A DNA stretch of 64,000 nt from assembly GCA_037178625.1 (NCBI GenBank), contig CM074131.1, positions 4,216,001 to 4,280,000 on the forward strand, in the 5' to 3' direction. Under the pieces are notes generated by a model. That model did no database searches, was not told the DNA's origin, and saw only the letters and a list, made by a program, of their open reading frames with translations. Source of the DNA: Skeletonema tropicum (Eukaryota; Bacillariophyta; Thalassiosirophyceae; Thalassiosirales; Thalassiosiraceae). Numbering within the stretch: position 1 is the stretch's first letter; the number at the start of each line of letters is the position of its first letter. Shown here in pieces: positions 27,601-40,726 of the stretch. The position numbers were made by a program, and so were the translations under genes.

Positions 27601-30509
27601 GCCCCAAATCGAAATCGGCTTCCAAACTCCAGATGTTGACGAATGTAGTAGTAAATCGACACATTGACCTCCAGTATTGCCATTATTACCATCATTTTCA
27701 CCAATTTCGACAATAACAACAGCTCCTTCGCCTGACGGCTCCCTCGCTTCAACATCAGTCCCACTAATGATATTATCATCGTCGTCAACTTCGATCAGCT
27801 CTTGCGCCTCCGGCTCACTCGCTCTTGTCATATTATTGTGTTATCATCATTGGCGATGGTGCTTTCATTATTCTCCTCTTCCATTGGCTCATCTCCCTTC
27901 GGTCGGCTCGCCACAACATAACAACAACATCACTCCACCGCCGCCAGCTCACTCGACTTATAATTTATAATGATCGGCGGCGGTGGAGTGTTGTTGTTGT
28001 TTTGTCGTCACACAACAATCACACTCCTTCGCCTTCGGCTCACTCCACCAGGAGTTGCGGCGGTGGGGGCAGTGGTAGTTGTCATTATCCAAACTTCTTC
28101 TCCATTGTTGGCTGGCTCACCTCCCTTCGGTCGGCTCGCCTACTTCTACTTCTTCTCCACATCCACCGCCGCCGATGATGACAAGAAGAACAACAACAAG
28201 AACCGAGTGAGCCGCAAGGCGAGGGAGCAGGAGAAGAAGGAGTTGTAATGAAGTAGTATTGTGGCGGTGGTGGAGTTATGATGAGGAGGAGTGTTTGTAT
28301 TGTTTGGAGTATTGATATTATTGTTAGTTGTTGTGGCGGTGGTGGATGATGTAATACAATGCTGACATCCACCACCGCCGATGATGATGAGGCTGGTATC
28401 GTTCAATGTTGCGGCGGTGGTGGATTCATTATTGGATGGAATGAAGGGTAGTTTGAATTTGTGCCCAGCGCAGCCGAGGCAAGTTGATGGACTCCAATGT
28501 AATAAAGGAAGTGTATTGTGCGAGGGTGAGCGGTAGCGAAGCCGAGCTGTGATTAGTACTTGGATCTTGCATCATTAAAGTGGTCGCTTTTTGAGATGAT
28601 TTTCGGCAATCAACCCATCATAGACGGCACTGTATTAAAAAGTCAATTTTTCGCGAGGCCCTCGGCCGAGCAGTGTTTATTGTTGCGTTAATAGTGGTAC
28701 CGATCGATATTGTAGAGCTTGAAGAAAGCTTTTGATCAGTTGTTAATTTGTATTTTGGTCAAAATTTGAATTCGGATGTGAAATTCTGGCTCTGGATCCG
28801 AATTTGAAGCTGCTGGGCGGAAACTAACCCCGTCTTTGACCGGATCGATTCTTAAATTTGGCTCCAATCGGGCTCATTATACGCCTAATCGATAGAGCTC
28901 GATGAGAGCTTTCCAAAACGCCACTGATCGTCTTGATTGGGCGTCTAGGAGACAAGATATCAAAAGATACGGCTCCATGATCATCGTGCAGTTCGAATCT
29001 GCTGCTCTTGCTTGGCTTGAGTTGATGATTTTTTGATTTGCTGACACACACAGTTTTACCTGATTACAAACTTCTTGGTACATTGGGAGAAAGATAGTCT
29101 AGTTTGTCACCGCTTCACAGATTCTCTTGCTAGTATTTGGACTAAGTTAGGGAAAGACCTTTCGATTATAGATACGAGGCATTTGAATTTGGTTCACGGA
29201 TCTGTCCGTGAACGAAGCGTGGCGTGAAGCTCACAGCTCAACTCATTCATTCAGCAGCAGAGCACGAGCACGAGCCGTTCAGCAACACGTTGAGCTTGCA
29301 TGCTCTAGTCTGTCAAAGCACTACATATTCATATCTAACCGAGGCAGCAGCGGCAGCGGTGCCATGAATTAACGAGACGCTATATTATATTCGATATTAT
29401 CAGTAAAGTAGCTCTATCTTAGAATGGCCCCTCGACTAATCGCCTCAGCTACAGCCGCAGCATCATGGGTGCATCGTCATCGTCGTACATCGCGATCCTC
29501 CTCTCGAAGTGAAAGTCGATCGTTACGTCTCCGTAATACTACTACTACTAGGACTACCAACAATGCTAACAATGCTAACAATGCTGATGATAGAGGAGCT
29601 CTAGGTCGACAATCATATTCAGAGGATATTCATCATCTCAGCGATGGAAGTGAAAGTGGAAGTGGCGGCAGTCTCAGTCAGTGCAGTGACAGTGACTTCG
29701 ACTGCCAATCAGATTATTCATCAACAGCGGAGGAAATAATAATATCATCAAAGAACAATTATTGCAATAGCAATACGAGTCGACGAAGAGCACGATCTAC
29801 CATTCGAAAGTGCGAACAAAATCAAACAGCGAATCAAGTGAATACGAATAACTTGACAACTTCAACTGCGGCTGACGATAACACTAGATCGTCTCGGTCT
29901 CGCACAGCTAAAGCTGCATCTGCATCCTCATGCTCCGCAACAGCAACATGTACACCCCTCGCCCTCGCCCTCGCCCTCGCCCTCGCCCTCGTCACAACCA
30001 TCATAGAAGTCGACGACGCCATCGAAGTTGCAGTGCTAGTCGGACTAACCATCATAATCATAGACATGATCATAGTCCACAAACACAGACTACTAACAAT
30101 CAGAATATTACAGTATCAGTATGTCCGCCGATGCCGACATCAACACAGATACAGCCATCTGTATCAACGGTAATATCAACATCCAATACAAAAAGACGAA
30201 GTAGGAGCGCAAATTTAAATTTGATACGGAAGGAGACTTATACTTACTCGAACTTGAACTTCTATTCACCCTATCAATATTATAATCATCCAAAGCATGA
30301 TTCTAATCATGATATAAGAAGTATTGATCAAAACGAAACGAATGACTGTGATGGAATGTCATTATTATTTGAGCAGCAGCAGTTGTTATTGCAGCAAAAT
30401 AAAAGGCCATCATCATCATGTGCATCTGTCCAGACAGGGAAGAAGAATAATCAACAATTATCGTTTGAGGAGCAGCTGCTTCGTCAGCAGCCACTGTCAT
30501 TATTTGAGC
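27601..30509 (+). repeat. Array unit 3 (ends at the array boundary)
   Basis: Identical in kind to units 1 and 2 until 30509, where after TTATTTGAGCA the sequence leaves the repeat and continues into the unique 3' part of the gene. Confidence 0.85.
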
Positions 30510-31554
30510 ATACTTCTCTCCCCTCCTCACCAAACACAAGCACAATTATCATCCTTTGAACAGCAACTTTTACAACAAGAACCACCACCTCCCTTTATTC
30601 TACCACAGTCACTTACTTCAAATAATAATCATGTGAATGAGGTACTTCCATCATCGACATTCGAAGAACAGTTATTACATCAACCCGAAATCGACCTCAA
30701 CGGAAGTAGCTTTCGAGGAGCAGCAGGTCCTCATTATCCTAGCTACAATGAACAATCGTCATTTGCAGACGCTACTGCCAATTGTGATGGGAGTAGTGTT
30801 ATTTATTTTCGGAATGATAGTAGTACTGGTAGTAATGAGGGGAATGGGAGGAGGAGGTGTACTAGTTTGCCTCCTCCGTTGGTACGTGATGGAAGTGGTG
30901 GGAGTGGCATATTGTCTGGTGGTGGAGTTACAATTTGTGGAAGTGGTGTTGAGGAAAGTAGTATTAGTGAAAGTAGAGGTGGTGCAAGGATGGTGGGGGA
31001 GGAGGGGTCACCACCACCACCAACATTCACGGTTAGGTGGTGGTCGTCCCAATGTGGGGGGAGAGTCTTCACCATCCTATCCCCCCCCACCACTACCACA
31101 AGGAGTAAATAATGATGCAGCCTCATTCCATCGCAACAATAACAGTCGATCGACGTCCATGCCACCACCACTCGTACGAAAAGCACCCTACAATGCTGCT
31201 TCGTCCGAGAGGATTCCACTCCCTCATCATCCACTATTATTCACTCCACCACAATCATCATCACCTCCTGTACCACCCATGAATTACTATCCTCCCTCAC
31301 TTCTTCATCCACAACAGCAACAACAAACAGAGTTAATAGGAGGAGGAGGAGGAAAAGGCACAATTATAACCCCCCAAGAATATCAAAGGCTCCAACAAGA
31401 ATCTGAACTAGTCACTGCACGAATGCGTGAAATTGAAGAGCGGATACGAGATATTGAAAGTAATCGGAGCAATGGTCAAGGTGGTGGTGGTGATGGTGCT
31501 GCCCCCTCCATTGCTATGGGTGGAGGTGCATTATTGATTGGAGATGAGGAATAG
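29424..31554 (+). pseudogene. Parent gene of the array, 5' and middle part, frames broken
   Basis: The N-terminus equals the array gene, but the frame changes near the CGCCCT microsatellite (about 29940). Downstream of 30509 it continues into unique sequence that keeps the array gene's FEEQLL(R/H)Q word (FEQQLLQQE, FEEQLLHQP), which shows that this is the original gene. Three frames are needed to read 29424-31554: up to about 30173, then to 30559 or 31112, then to 31554. Homopolymer runs of G and C at 30990-31090 could explain some changes, or introns could be present. The protein is Pro/Gly/Gln-rich with a short coiled coil (EYQRLQQESELVTARMREIE). Confidence 0.5.
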
Positions 31555-32899
31555 TGTGGAAGGTGGAGGTGATGATCTGATTGATTGTATTGAGGATTGT
31601 AGTGATGAGGGTTCCGAAGTTAGTGAGGATAGTTATTACTCTGATCTTGTGGAGGAGGAAGACGAAGACGATGAAGATACCATTGGGGCTCTTTTGTCAT
31701 CTGTTTCCCTTTTGAATAATAGCAAATATCAGTCTGATGATGATGACGAAGGAGAGGATGAAGAAGAAGAGGATGAAGACACAGTTGGACCTTTTCTATC
31801 TCCCACTTCACTTGCCATTCAACAATTGGAGGGAGAAGAGGAGGAAGAAAAAGAAGAGGGTGAGTCGTATGTTGAAATTCAAGGAAGCCGGGTCTCAGTA
31901 TCAAGCCTGAACCTTTGTGAGAGTACCTCATCACTCGTGTCGATTGATGATGGTTCTGCTGCTTCGACAGACGGCAATAGTAATAATGACACAGAAGAAC
32001 CATCGACTACATCAAGACGAAAGGTTAGATTTGACCGTCATCCAGTGACGAATGTCTCTTCGTCTTCTCCATCCTCGCAAGCATCAATCACATATATTGA
32101 TGATTCAATTTCCCATCAGTCACCGGATGGCAATGACCAAAGGGGAGATCACGAGAAAATTGTCAAGTATCAGAGGCAGAGCAGTAATTGTGGTAGTGTT
32201 GGTAGTGCTGGAAGCTTTGACAGTCATGTGTGTAATGGAAAGAGTTGCGACAGTATCGCTTCAACCACAAGCAGTGCAAGCAACAGCAGCGGTGACTATC
32301 ATACCTTGAAGACCTTACTTGCACGTCCCAAGAAGAATAGAAGAAGAAACGTTTGCAATCACTCGACCATTAGCGAAGAGAATGAGTTCTGCAGTGATAG
32401 TGGTGATAGTGTTTCTGTCCCTACAACAAAAAATGCCTTGACAATGACTCAAAAGAAGGCGGCATCAGACCCAGTAGAAGGCGACAGTGTTCTAAGCCGT
32501 CACGTTGAGCAGACTCGAAACTCCCTAGACCGACAGGGTACACAGAGCTCTACAACCTCTGCGTCAAGCATCAGTACACTTCTGGAGCATGCTCCCCTCG
32601 AAGTACATTTGTCAGAGTTACAAAAACGCCGATCGAAATTACTCGAGATGGTCGAAGCGCAAGAACAAGACAGGGATGATAAGAAAACAAAGCGTTCAAT
32701 CGAGTTTTCTTTATTTTTGATGAAGGACAAATTAAGTCAGCTTCAAGATCTGGGGGTGCTTGGTGAAGAGGATGAAGATGAACTTTTAAAGTCGGGAGGT
32801 ACACGTCGTCTGTTACGGAAGATTAAATCAGAAGGGGCCAATCGTTCTGGAGGAAGAAAGATCTCGCCTTACAAACGATCGTCTACTGCTACAGGTTGA
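31544..32899 (+). CDS. C-terminal part of the array parent gene, with the 'MKDK' domain
   Basis: About 451 residues from the first ATG at 31544; probably the last exon or last frame of the gene above, because the frame change falls within 31538-31554. It starts with long acidic tracts (Asp/Glu runs), then Ser/Thr-rich sequence, and ends in a helical domain: LEVHLSELQKRRSKLLEMVE and then IEFSLFLMKDKLSQLQDLG. This end is homologous to the C-terminus of the 1507-2274 gene. No membrane segment. Function unknown. Confidence 0.6.
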   Translation: MRNSVEGGGDDLIDCIEDCSDEGSEVSEDSYYSDLVEEEDEDDEDTIGALLSSVSLLNNSKYQSDDDDEGEDEEEEDEDTVGPFLSPTSLAIQQLEGEEEEEKEEGESYVEIQGSRVSVSSLNLCESTSSLVSIDDGSAASTDGNSNNDTEEPSTTSRRKVRFDRHPVTNVSSSSPSSQASITYIDDSISHQSPDGNDQRGDHEKIVKYQRQSSNCGSVGSAGSFDSHVCNGKSCDSIASTTSSASNSSGDYHTLKTLLARPKKNRRRNVCNHSTISEENEFCSDSGDSVSVPTTKNALTMTQKKAASDPVEGDSVLSRHVEQTRNSLDRQGTQSSTTSASSISTLLEHAPLEVHLSELQKRRSKLLEMVEAQEQDRDDKKTKRSIEFSLFLMKDKLSQLQDLGVLGEEDEDELLKSGGTRRLLRKIKSEGANRSGGRKISPYKRSSTATG

Positions 32900-34315
32900 A
32901 AGAATCTATGAGTATTAGGCATCTAAGCTAGGTAGTAACTTCAATCCATTAGAGCTAAGTAGACACGAGATGACAGATACAAGAATAGCGTACGTGGCTG
33001 AGTCAATTCCAATCCCCTGTTATGTTTCTTCAAACTTTGATGTATAGTTCTCCTCCTTTGCCTCTCTACTTATTAATTTGAGTTCTTAGCAATAGATACA
33101 CGACCATCAACAAGAAGAATTACAAAAAACTCGTCTCAAATGGGCACAATATCCACCATCAATTGTTGTATACAGCCACCAATAATGTCCAAAACACATC
33201 CAAAACAGAACTAACACATCATTGCGGTAATAATATACATTGTTATTGTTTGGAGTAGTGTTTTCAATCGGATAATATTAAATATTATTTGGTACAATAA
33301 ATTACAAAATGTAAGCCTCTACACCATGATAAATAATATGACATCCACCACCTATTTTGCGGCTGCTGAAGCGTGTATACCCCCCAGACATCCTCTGTTA
33401 TGTTGAGAGTTGAAGATTTGTGTTTGCATTGTTGTTATGGACTGTTTATATGGTTGATTGTTGCATATTAATTATGTGAAACATCACATGTCCGATCACA
33501 TGTGCTCCTAGGTAATAATCAATAGAGGGAGCACTCTCATACGTGGGGCACGACCACGGAAGTCAATATTATATTGCAGATGAGATATGTAAAGTAGGGG
33601 ACCTTTTAGTGCAGCGTATCATTGCCAAAAGGATCATACCACAGGTGGACGAAAATGACCAATTATTATATCGTTGATGGCGACTCGAATATCTCAACGA
33701 CGGCATCTACCTCGACAAAAAAACGCCTCCATAATATACCCAATAGTAATTGGGAGCGATATAGGTGCATATATTGGTTATATTTGAAGCGTGTGCATGG
33801 TTGTGGTCGTCGGTAGGAGCGGCAGCTTCATGGTTGATGTCAAAAAGTGCAGCATTAGGTGGGACTTATAGGTAGTATGTACGTTCTACGATGATTTGAA
33901 TTCCTACGTAGGCCTTAGAACCCGTGGCATCATCGACATCTTGCTGGCTTCAAGATGCGATCAAGATGCTGACATCTTTGGATCTTATGTAGATCTTTGA
34001 CACGACGGTTCACGGCGACCGTTTTCGGTTTACGTCTCTGAGACTTTTTGAGTCTCATGATGTGACACGTTATAACAAAGACGTTGCTGATTAAGTATCT
34101 TTATGTGTCGAATACTAAAATGTGATAAAAAAGAAGAAAAATGACGAGAGACTTAACGGTCAAATTACGGAGGGTGAACCGCTGTGTTGGATCTTCCATC
34201 TGTTGCTTTGCTTCGCAAATGAAAATTCATCAAAAACAAAATCCAACATCCATCCCATAAAACAAAATCATTCTACTTAAAGTAGGAGTAGTTGACTGCC
34301 AAGAAGAACAAGAAC
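32900..34315. other. Non-coding region
   Basis: AT-rich, with no supported gene. It should contain the 3' end of the upstream gene and the promoter of the subtilase. An ATTCCTACGTAGG word near 33899 resembles CTACGTAGGAAT words near 5094, 12094 and 42025. Confidence 0.45.
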
Positions 34316-35664
34316 ATGAAGATCTCTCCCATCGCCCTCACTCTTGCTGCAGTAGCAGCACCCACTGTCCTCGCCTTCGGACCTGGCCTAGCGAGGACTC
34401 ATCGCTCTCGCTCATCTTCTCTTGATGCGCAGCCTCTCATCATGGCTGTTGACGACAAGGAAGACGCGATTGTGAGACCCAAATTCTTCAGGAAGCCGGC
34501 GAGCCCTGAGCAGGTGGACGTCGATGACGAGGCTTTCTTTGACAACCTCCCTCTTGGTGTCGTAATGACTGGCGCCGATAAGCTTCGCGCCGCTGGCCTG
34601 ACCGGCAAAGGTGTAAAAGTGGCTGTTATTGATAGCGGAGTCGACGCTGATCATACCGGCTTTCATGGCCAAGTGAAGGAGCAAATTTGGCATCGCTATG
34701 GCACTCCTCTATCTGAGGATGACCATGGTACTCATGTAGCAGGCACTATCCACATGATGGCACCTGAGGCAGAGATCTACGACTTTCGTGTGTTTGGTGC
34801 GGAAGGGACTGGTATAAATACCAGTATTGCAAGATCTATCAGACAGGCTGTGGAAGATGGATGTGATGTCATCAACATGTCTCTTGGAGGTCCAGTTGCA
34901 AGCTGGGAAATCGGACGCGCTGTCAGATATGCTTATAGGAACAAAGTTCATATGATTGTCGCAGCTGGAAATGAAGGAGATGACAATATTCTCACAAACG
35001 AACGGAGGTAATAAGTTTACAAGATTGTAGCACCATGATTTATTTGTCCTTCATTTCTTCACATTCTCATTTCTAACACTTTTCCTTTGCATGCCCTTTT
35101 TTGCTCCCATGAATAGCTGGCCTGCGATGAGGAAAGAGGTCATCAGCATCGCAGCAGTAGGCAAGTACGAGGGTCTTCCAGTTGCATGGTTTTCCAACAG
35201 CAATGCTCAAGTCGACTATTCAGGTATCGGGGAGGACGTCCACAGCTTTAAGCCAGGCGGAGGACTTCAACAAATGAGTGGTAAGTCTTTCTAGAAATCT
35301 TATGTTAGATACTGTTTGTATGCATTTTGACTATCTGGTGATAAGGATATATAGAGAGTAAAAGCAATCAATCCTTATTGCAACAGCAACACCTGCCACA
35401 TTTTCTCACAATCATCAATGATCCCCTCTCTTTTCTACAGGAACTTCCATGGCCACTCCCCACGTTTGTGGATTGGTCGCGGCTCTATTGACCAAGGATG
35501 GAAAGTACAGCGACAAAATCAAAGATGATAAAAGCCTCCGTAAGTTGCTCAATGAAAATTTTTTGAGAGATATCGGTGTGAAAGGAGCTGACAAAGAGAC
35601 TGGGCTTGGATTCCTCACTTTTCTTGAGGAGTCTGAAGATGATTGGTTTTTGGGCTCTGAGTAA
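34316..35664 (+). CDS. Subtilisin-like serine protease, three exons, probably plastid-targeted
   Basis: Exons 34316-35007, 35117-35280 and 35441-35664, joined by GT-AG introns of 109 and 160 bp, give 359 residues. The S8 catalytic triad is complete: Asp in AVIDSGVD, His in DDHGTHVAGT, Asn in AAGNEGDD and Ser in GTSMATPHVCG, the last formed across the second intron. The N-terminus is a signal peptide (ISPIALTLAAVAAPTVLA) followed by FGPGLARTHRSRSSS. A Phe at the cleavage site followed by an Arg/Ser-rich stretch is the usual mark of plastid import in diatoms. No long inhibitor-like propeptide is obvious. An acidic tail (ESEDDWFLGSE) ends the protein. A duplicate of the 3' end lies beyond the adjacent LTR element. 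Confidence 0.85.
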
Positions 35665-35684
35665 CCCTAAGTTAGCACCCTAAT

Positions 35685-35951
35685 TGTCACAGGGAATGAC
35701 TCTCTTCCGGTATTCCAATACCGTTACGACAGTCATTCTTCCTGTTCACACGTGTCAAGTAGCAACCACGGTAAGAACCCGTGATTGATCATCTCACACA
35801 AGATGACGTCGCACGTTGGTGCTCCTTCATCACCTTTGGGAATAGCCCACTTCTTTAGCTCTTAAGCTTAGTCACCATGATATCCAGTGTTCCTAGTGGT
35901 CTCTTCTGGCTCTAGTTGCACAATCAATACCGGTCCTATTTGCTTGTGACA
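35685..35951 (+). repeat. Left LTR
   Basis: 267 bp, from TGTCACAGGG to CTTGTGACA, so the ends form a short imperfect inverted repeat. Confidence 0.9.
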
Positions 35952-38900
35952 TTATTTATAAATATTTCCATCCAGTTTACTGGGTGCAAAGCAAAAGAAT
36001 CCTTCATCGGTCGGGAAAGATCGACCTTTGAGAAGAAAAAAATTAATATTATTCAGCGCATATCCACATTGGTGGGTTTGTGAACCGTGAGCTAGTACAA
36101 CAAAATCGATTGGCTTCTAGAAGATCCATTTCGTCAACACATGGATGTGCGATGAACGCTCGGCGTTTCGTGCTACCATGGAGATGTGACGGCGTGCGAT
36201 AGAAGTGTGTTTCGACGTTGACAGAAGTGCATCGGAGGTGAGAAAAGAATTTCGATTCTCCTCATGTAGAGGAAGTGCCCATGGCGAGAATGCACCGTGG
36301 CACAGCTCATCACAATAAGGAATTTCATTCCAATAAAAAGACTACGGTCATCTAAATCCAAAGGACATCAGCTGTTGAGCGATGGACTACGATTAGAATT
36401 ACGTGTGGGGGGAGAAGTGTTCTCTCATCCAACCCTCACATATCGAGAGTCATCTGCTGTTAGGCGAGATGATACCCTCACAACAACAGAGTTTGCGGAT
36501 ATAGTTAGCAGACTTAGAAGTATTTATTCCTTATAAGACGCTGGTCGCAATTGGAAAAATACGCACTCTCTTGTCTACCTCTGAGAAGGTGTGGAGAGTT
36601 TTGATCTTTACAGCATGATAGTGCATGTAGCTGGAGCTATTGAGAGCATGTTTGTCGACGCATTCTGTACAGATTGTGATTGTCGCAGCCGCTTAGCCTT
36701 GATGGATTGTTGGTTATTACACAGTGTTGCCGAGGTAGTCTACGCCTTGCTCAAGCGAGTACCTCAGGATGACGAGACGATTATACCCCACTGGGCGAAG
36801 TCGAACGTGCAATTGAACCACCTACCCTAATTAATAAAAATTATATTGCTGTGAAAGCAAATCGTGTTTATTTGTCCCTTTATTTGTCCCTGTTGATTCA
36901 ACATGTGCAGCGACGTCCTGGTTAAAGAAAGATCAAGTCTATTCAGTTGCGCACAGCGTGCTGTTCAAAGAAAGGTCATGTCTATTCAGTTACGCACAGC
37001 GTACTGTTCAAGTCATTTCTATCCAGCGACGAACTATTTCGCGTAAATTCATCCTTATTCACTGGTGCATCTAGGATGACCAGCCTCTTGCTTGCATTGT
37101 GGGAGGAGGAGGAATGAGAGAAACAATTCAAGAGCAATCTGAACTGGAATTACCAAACCAAAATGGTCTGTGCCGCTGTGGCAGCCATGGATTGTCCATG
37201 TTCTCTAAATGTGGTTGGCCAACGTGGCAATCATGCCTAACATATTTCAGAAGACAAGGTCATGGGGGAGTAACGATTGTCTACTCTGCTTCTCCTAGAT
37301 ATCGGATTATATCCTTTGGTGTGCCGTTTCTTCCACCAAAGAGATCTTCCAAAATACTAATGAGCAATTCAGATGTTAGTCTGAAGGGAAGGGGACTTCC
37401 TTGGTACTTTGTGTCCATGGCAAGTGTCCCGCGTCCCGAATCTCGTACCTTGATTCTCTGTCTTGTTTACACGCGACAGTCGAAAGGAATCTCTTGCGCA
37501 AGCTCAAATTCAAACATTATCCGGAGTGGTGGGTCTCGTAGGAGAGACTACTCTATCAATACTAATACGGTGGTCATGCCTAGAAAAGGAAGACTACTTT
37601 CACAACGCAATCTCGCGTCGGCGAATATGATTGTGGTTGGAACCATGCTGCTGCAGATTACCTACGGTGTTCAAAAGGAACCTGCACACACCTCGATGCA
37701 TCCGACTTAACTATCCTTGCTGGATGTACTTCTCACGTGAAGGAGAGGACGTTCAAGGATTGCTCGAGCAAGTGGAAAAGCACATGCGGAAATCAAGGCA
37801 GGGTCGCAAACAGGCGCATACCAGCACAACGAGATGATAACTACAAGACATCGTCCTTCTAAACCGCTGTTGTTGAAGACAACTAGTGGAGGACTTGCGA
37901 GAAAGCTGGCTGCTTGCTCAATGCTCGTCCTACAGTCCGAGAGTGGCTGAGATCCGTAGCCGACTGCTCACCGTGTTTCGGGAGGTTCACCTTCTTCCAA
38001 TGCACTTGAGACATTCATCGGCTGATGGTAAATTTCGTTCATAGTTCGGTGACCTGATTATTGGATACTCAGATGGGACAGAGCTCGCCAAGCCTGCGTC
38101 ATGGAGGGTTCAGTACAGAGCAGGCCATCGAGGGAGCTACACTTGCACCCGGACATCTTCTACTGAAATGTTGTAATACATGATGAGAAAGTGTTTAACT
38201 CTATCGGAACGACCTGTTGTTTGGTGTACACAACGCAGGTAATAATGATCAAATAAGAGAGAAGCGTGCTCAAGGCAGTTCTCGAGGCTTCCAAGTAAAT
38301 GCTGCAAAAGACACTTACCATGCCCAGGAAGTGACTAACACTTGGATACACCATCTGGAAATTGTTCTTTCGACGATGGTGGTTGCCATCTTAGTTCTTG
38401 TGTGTTGTACCAAGACTACCAATAGATCTGCTCCGCTGCTTTTAGTGGCAAATGTGGGGCCTCCTCGAAATTCGGTCAATATGGTACGGGGAGGAGGGAT
38501 GCTGACCAAACAAGGAAGCGTTCCCATGATCAATCGCCAGCGACTAGATGCATGTCTAAGGCGTTTCCAAATTCAGAGTTGATCGGCATTTTGGCTGAGC
38601 TTACTTCATTCAAGCGCAAGGCTTGGGGGAGTATCGATTCTTGAAGACACTCATCGACTGGCATCTGTCGTGGTGCACAACAGGAGATGAAGTGATGAAG
38701 CTTGAACTTCGAAAAGAAGTTCAAGGGCGCGTGTCGGAGTGCGGGTGAGTAATGTGCTATCACCTCCTCTCGGCATTTGTGCCTGGAGTTCTTCCGGTCT
38801 AAAGACAGGGCGAGGGCCGCCATACCCTCCGGGAGACAATCTCTACTCATATTTATCAAATCAACCTCAAACTAATTGCAAGGGGAAGATATTACGACTG

Positions 38901-40726
38901 CGACGGGGCTAGTGCTAGCGAGGCTGCGCTGCCTCAGTTGAGATCCTCAGTGGTCGAGGGTGTGATGCTTCAGCGTAAAGGAAAGTAGTACATACATTAC
39001 CAGCGTTTGACAGCGTCATCCTTCACGACACATGCCACACCTACAAAGGAAGAGGTACCGACAGCAGCTCATTGGAGTGCGCTGTTATAATGCAGACTTG
39101 GGAAGACAGCAGCTCTTTGAGTGGCTGATCTAAAGATGACGAAGACAAATGGTAAGCTCTTGTGACTGCGCATAGTCACACACGACATGGAAGTAGAAGA
39201 TAGTGTTCTGATATAAACGTTGATGAAGCAAAGCTAGCTACGTATGTTCCTGGACCTGCCGCAACATTCTAATGGGATCGAGAAATATTCTAATGATCTT
39301 CGACAGAGATGATGTATGCAGAGCCTATGCAACGATGCAAAAGGAGATACCTCTGTGGTGATTCCGGCAGCTCTTCAATCCAAGATCCAAGACCTTGCTT
39401 AGGGGATCTGGTATATCACGACCGTTTTGTGCCTTAGGCCGATGGATCGTAAGAACGCACTTTACGTCAACGAGGTTCTGACAGGTACTGATGCAAGTAC
39501 GCTTATTTTATCAGGAAGTTATGCAGTTGTGCATGCAGTTGTTGTTGCCCTATCGTCTGATCTGATATTAGATTCGATTGAGGTAGAGGTGCCAAAGAAG
39601 GCTGAGGAGGGAGCTCAGGATGCGCTTACCCCTTTGCAACATTCAAATTGCCATTATTATGTGTGAAACTATGATCGACCTTCCACGGCTCGTTCAAAGT
39701 GGTTGACTTTCCCACTACCAAAGATTCGAACGGGATGTTGGTGAATCCGCGAGATAGAGTGACTCCTCTTCTCACACTTCAAGTGAAGTTCAAGCGGACT
39801 CTCTACCTGTTCTTCAAGACTCTTGATTAAATCGTTTTAGGCAGAAGTGATGAATGCACATGAAGCCAGTGATACTCTTCCAACACGTAAGTCACGATAT
39901 TCAAGAATACAGAGATGATACAACCTCTCTGGACGGAGTGCAATATGTACTTGTTACAATTACAATGCACCCACCGCAGTACTACTGCCGCAAAAACAGA
40001 GTCACTTGTGAACCTGTTGATGCAGCCCGATCGTCAAATCCGAATGCAGCCGGAAGACAATCTGGTCTCTTCGTACCACACCGTTTAACGCAGCCTTGCG
40101 AAGCCAGTAAAGCGTTGTCCAAGATAGACACTTGTTATACTCTGGTCGCCAGGATGGCCGCTGCCGAAAGAAATTGGTGGATAGTTCCAAACGCTCGAAA
40201 GAACTTCGAAGCGTCGCGATCCCAAATACTGATTTGGTTCGTAGGCTTTGATCTAGCCGTTTTTAAAGTCTTAAATCTGCCGAAAGCAGAGACTCCAACG
40301 GAGGTCTCTTCTTCAAGCGACTGAAGTTGACACGAAAGGAACTGTACGATACAAAAACGAGCCTCAGTTAGTTTAGTCTAGTGAGCGCTACAACAATTGA
40401 TAAAGACCCCATAGTATTGAGGAGTACAGGGGGTGTGTATAGAGAAATTATTCGAATTGGAAATGGAAACTGAACGTTGAACAACGACGTCTTGGCCAAA
40501 TCCTATGCACACACAACCGATGTCAAGGAAAGTACATTTGGTTGCTCTAATATCACAAAAGAACTTACGTCCTTGATTCGATCGAAATTGACATTGCCTG
40601 GAGGTCTTTTTTTCCCAAGTTGGGTTTTGGTCTCTATCTGATAGACTGGTTTTTTATCCGGATGGTTTACCATGGGTTTTCCAGTCTTGATAGCTCGTTT
40701 TTGGTTCACACTAGTTCGGGGGAGAA
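35952..40726 (+). other. Interior of the LTR element
   Basis: No protein family recognised on either strand. The longest open frame (37099-37710, 203 codons) has no known motif. A ~40-bp tandem duplication (TCTATTCAGTTGCGCACAGC and neighbours) lies at about 36926-37010. No classical primer-binding site for initiator Met-tRNA was recognised after 35951. Confidence 0.5.

Noticed and set aside
37099..37710. 203-codon ORF inside the LTR element
   Set aside because: No motif of gag, protease, reverse transcriptase, integrase or any host family; kept only as interior sequence.
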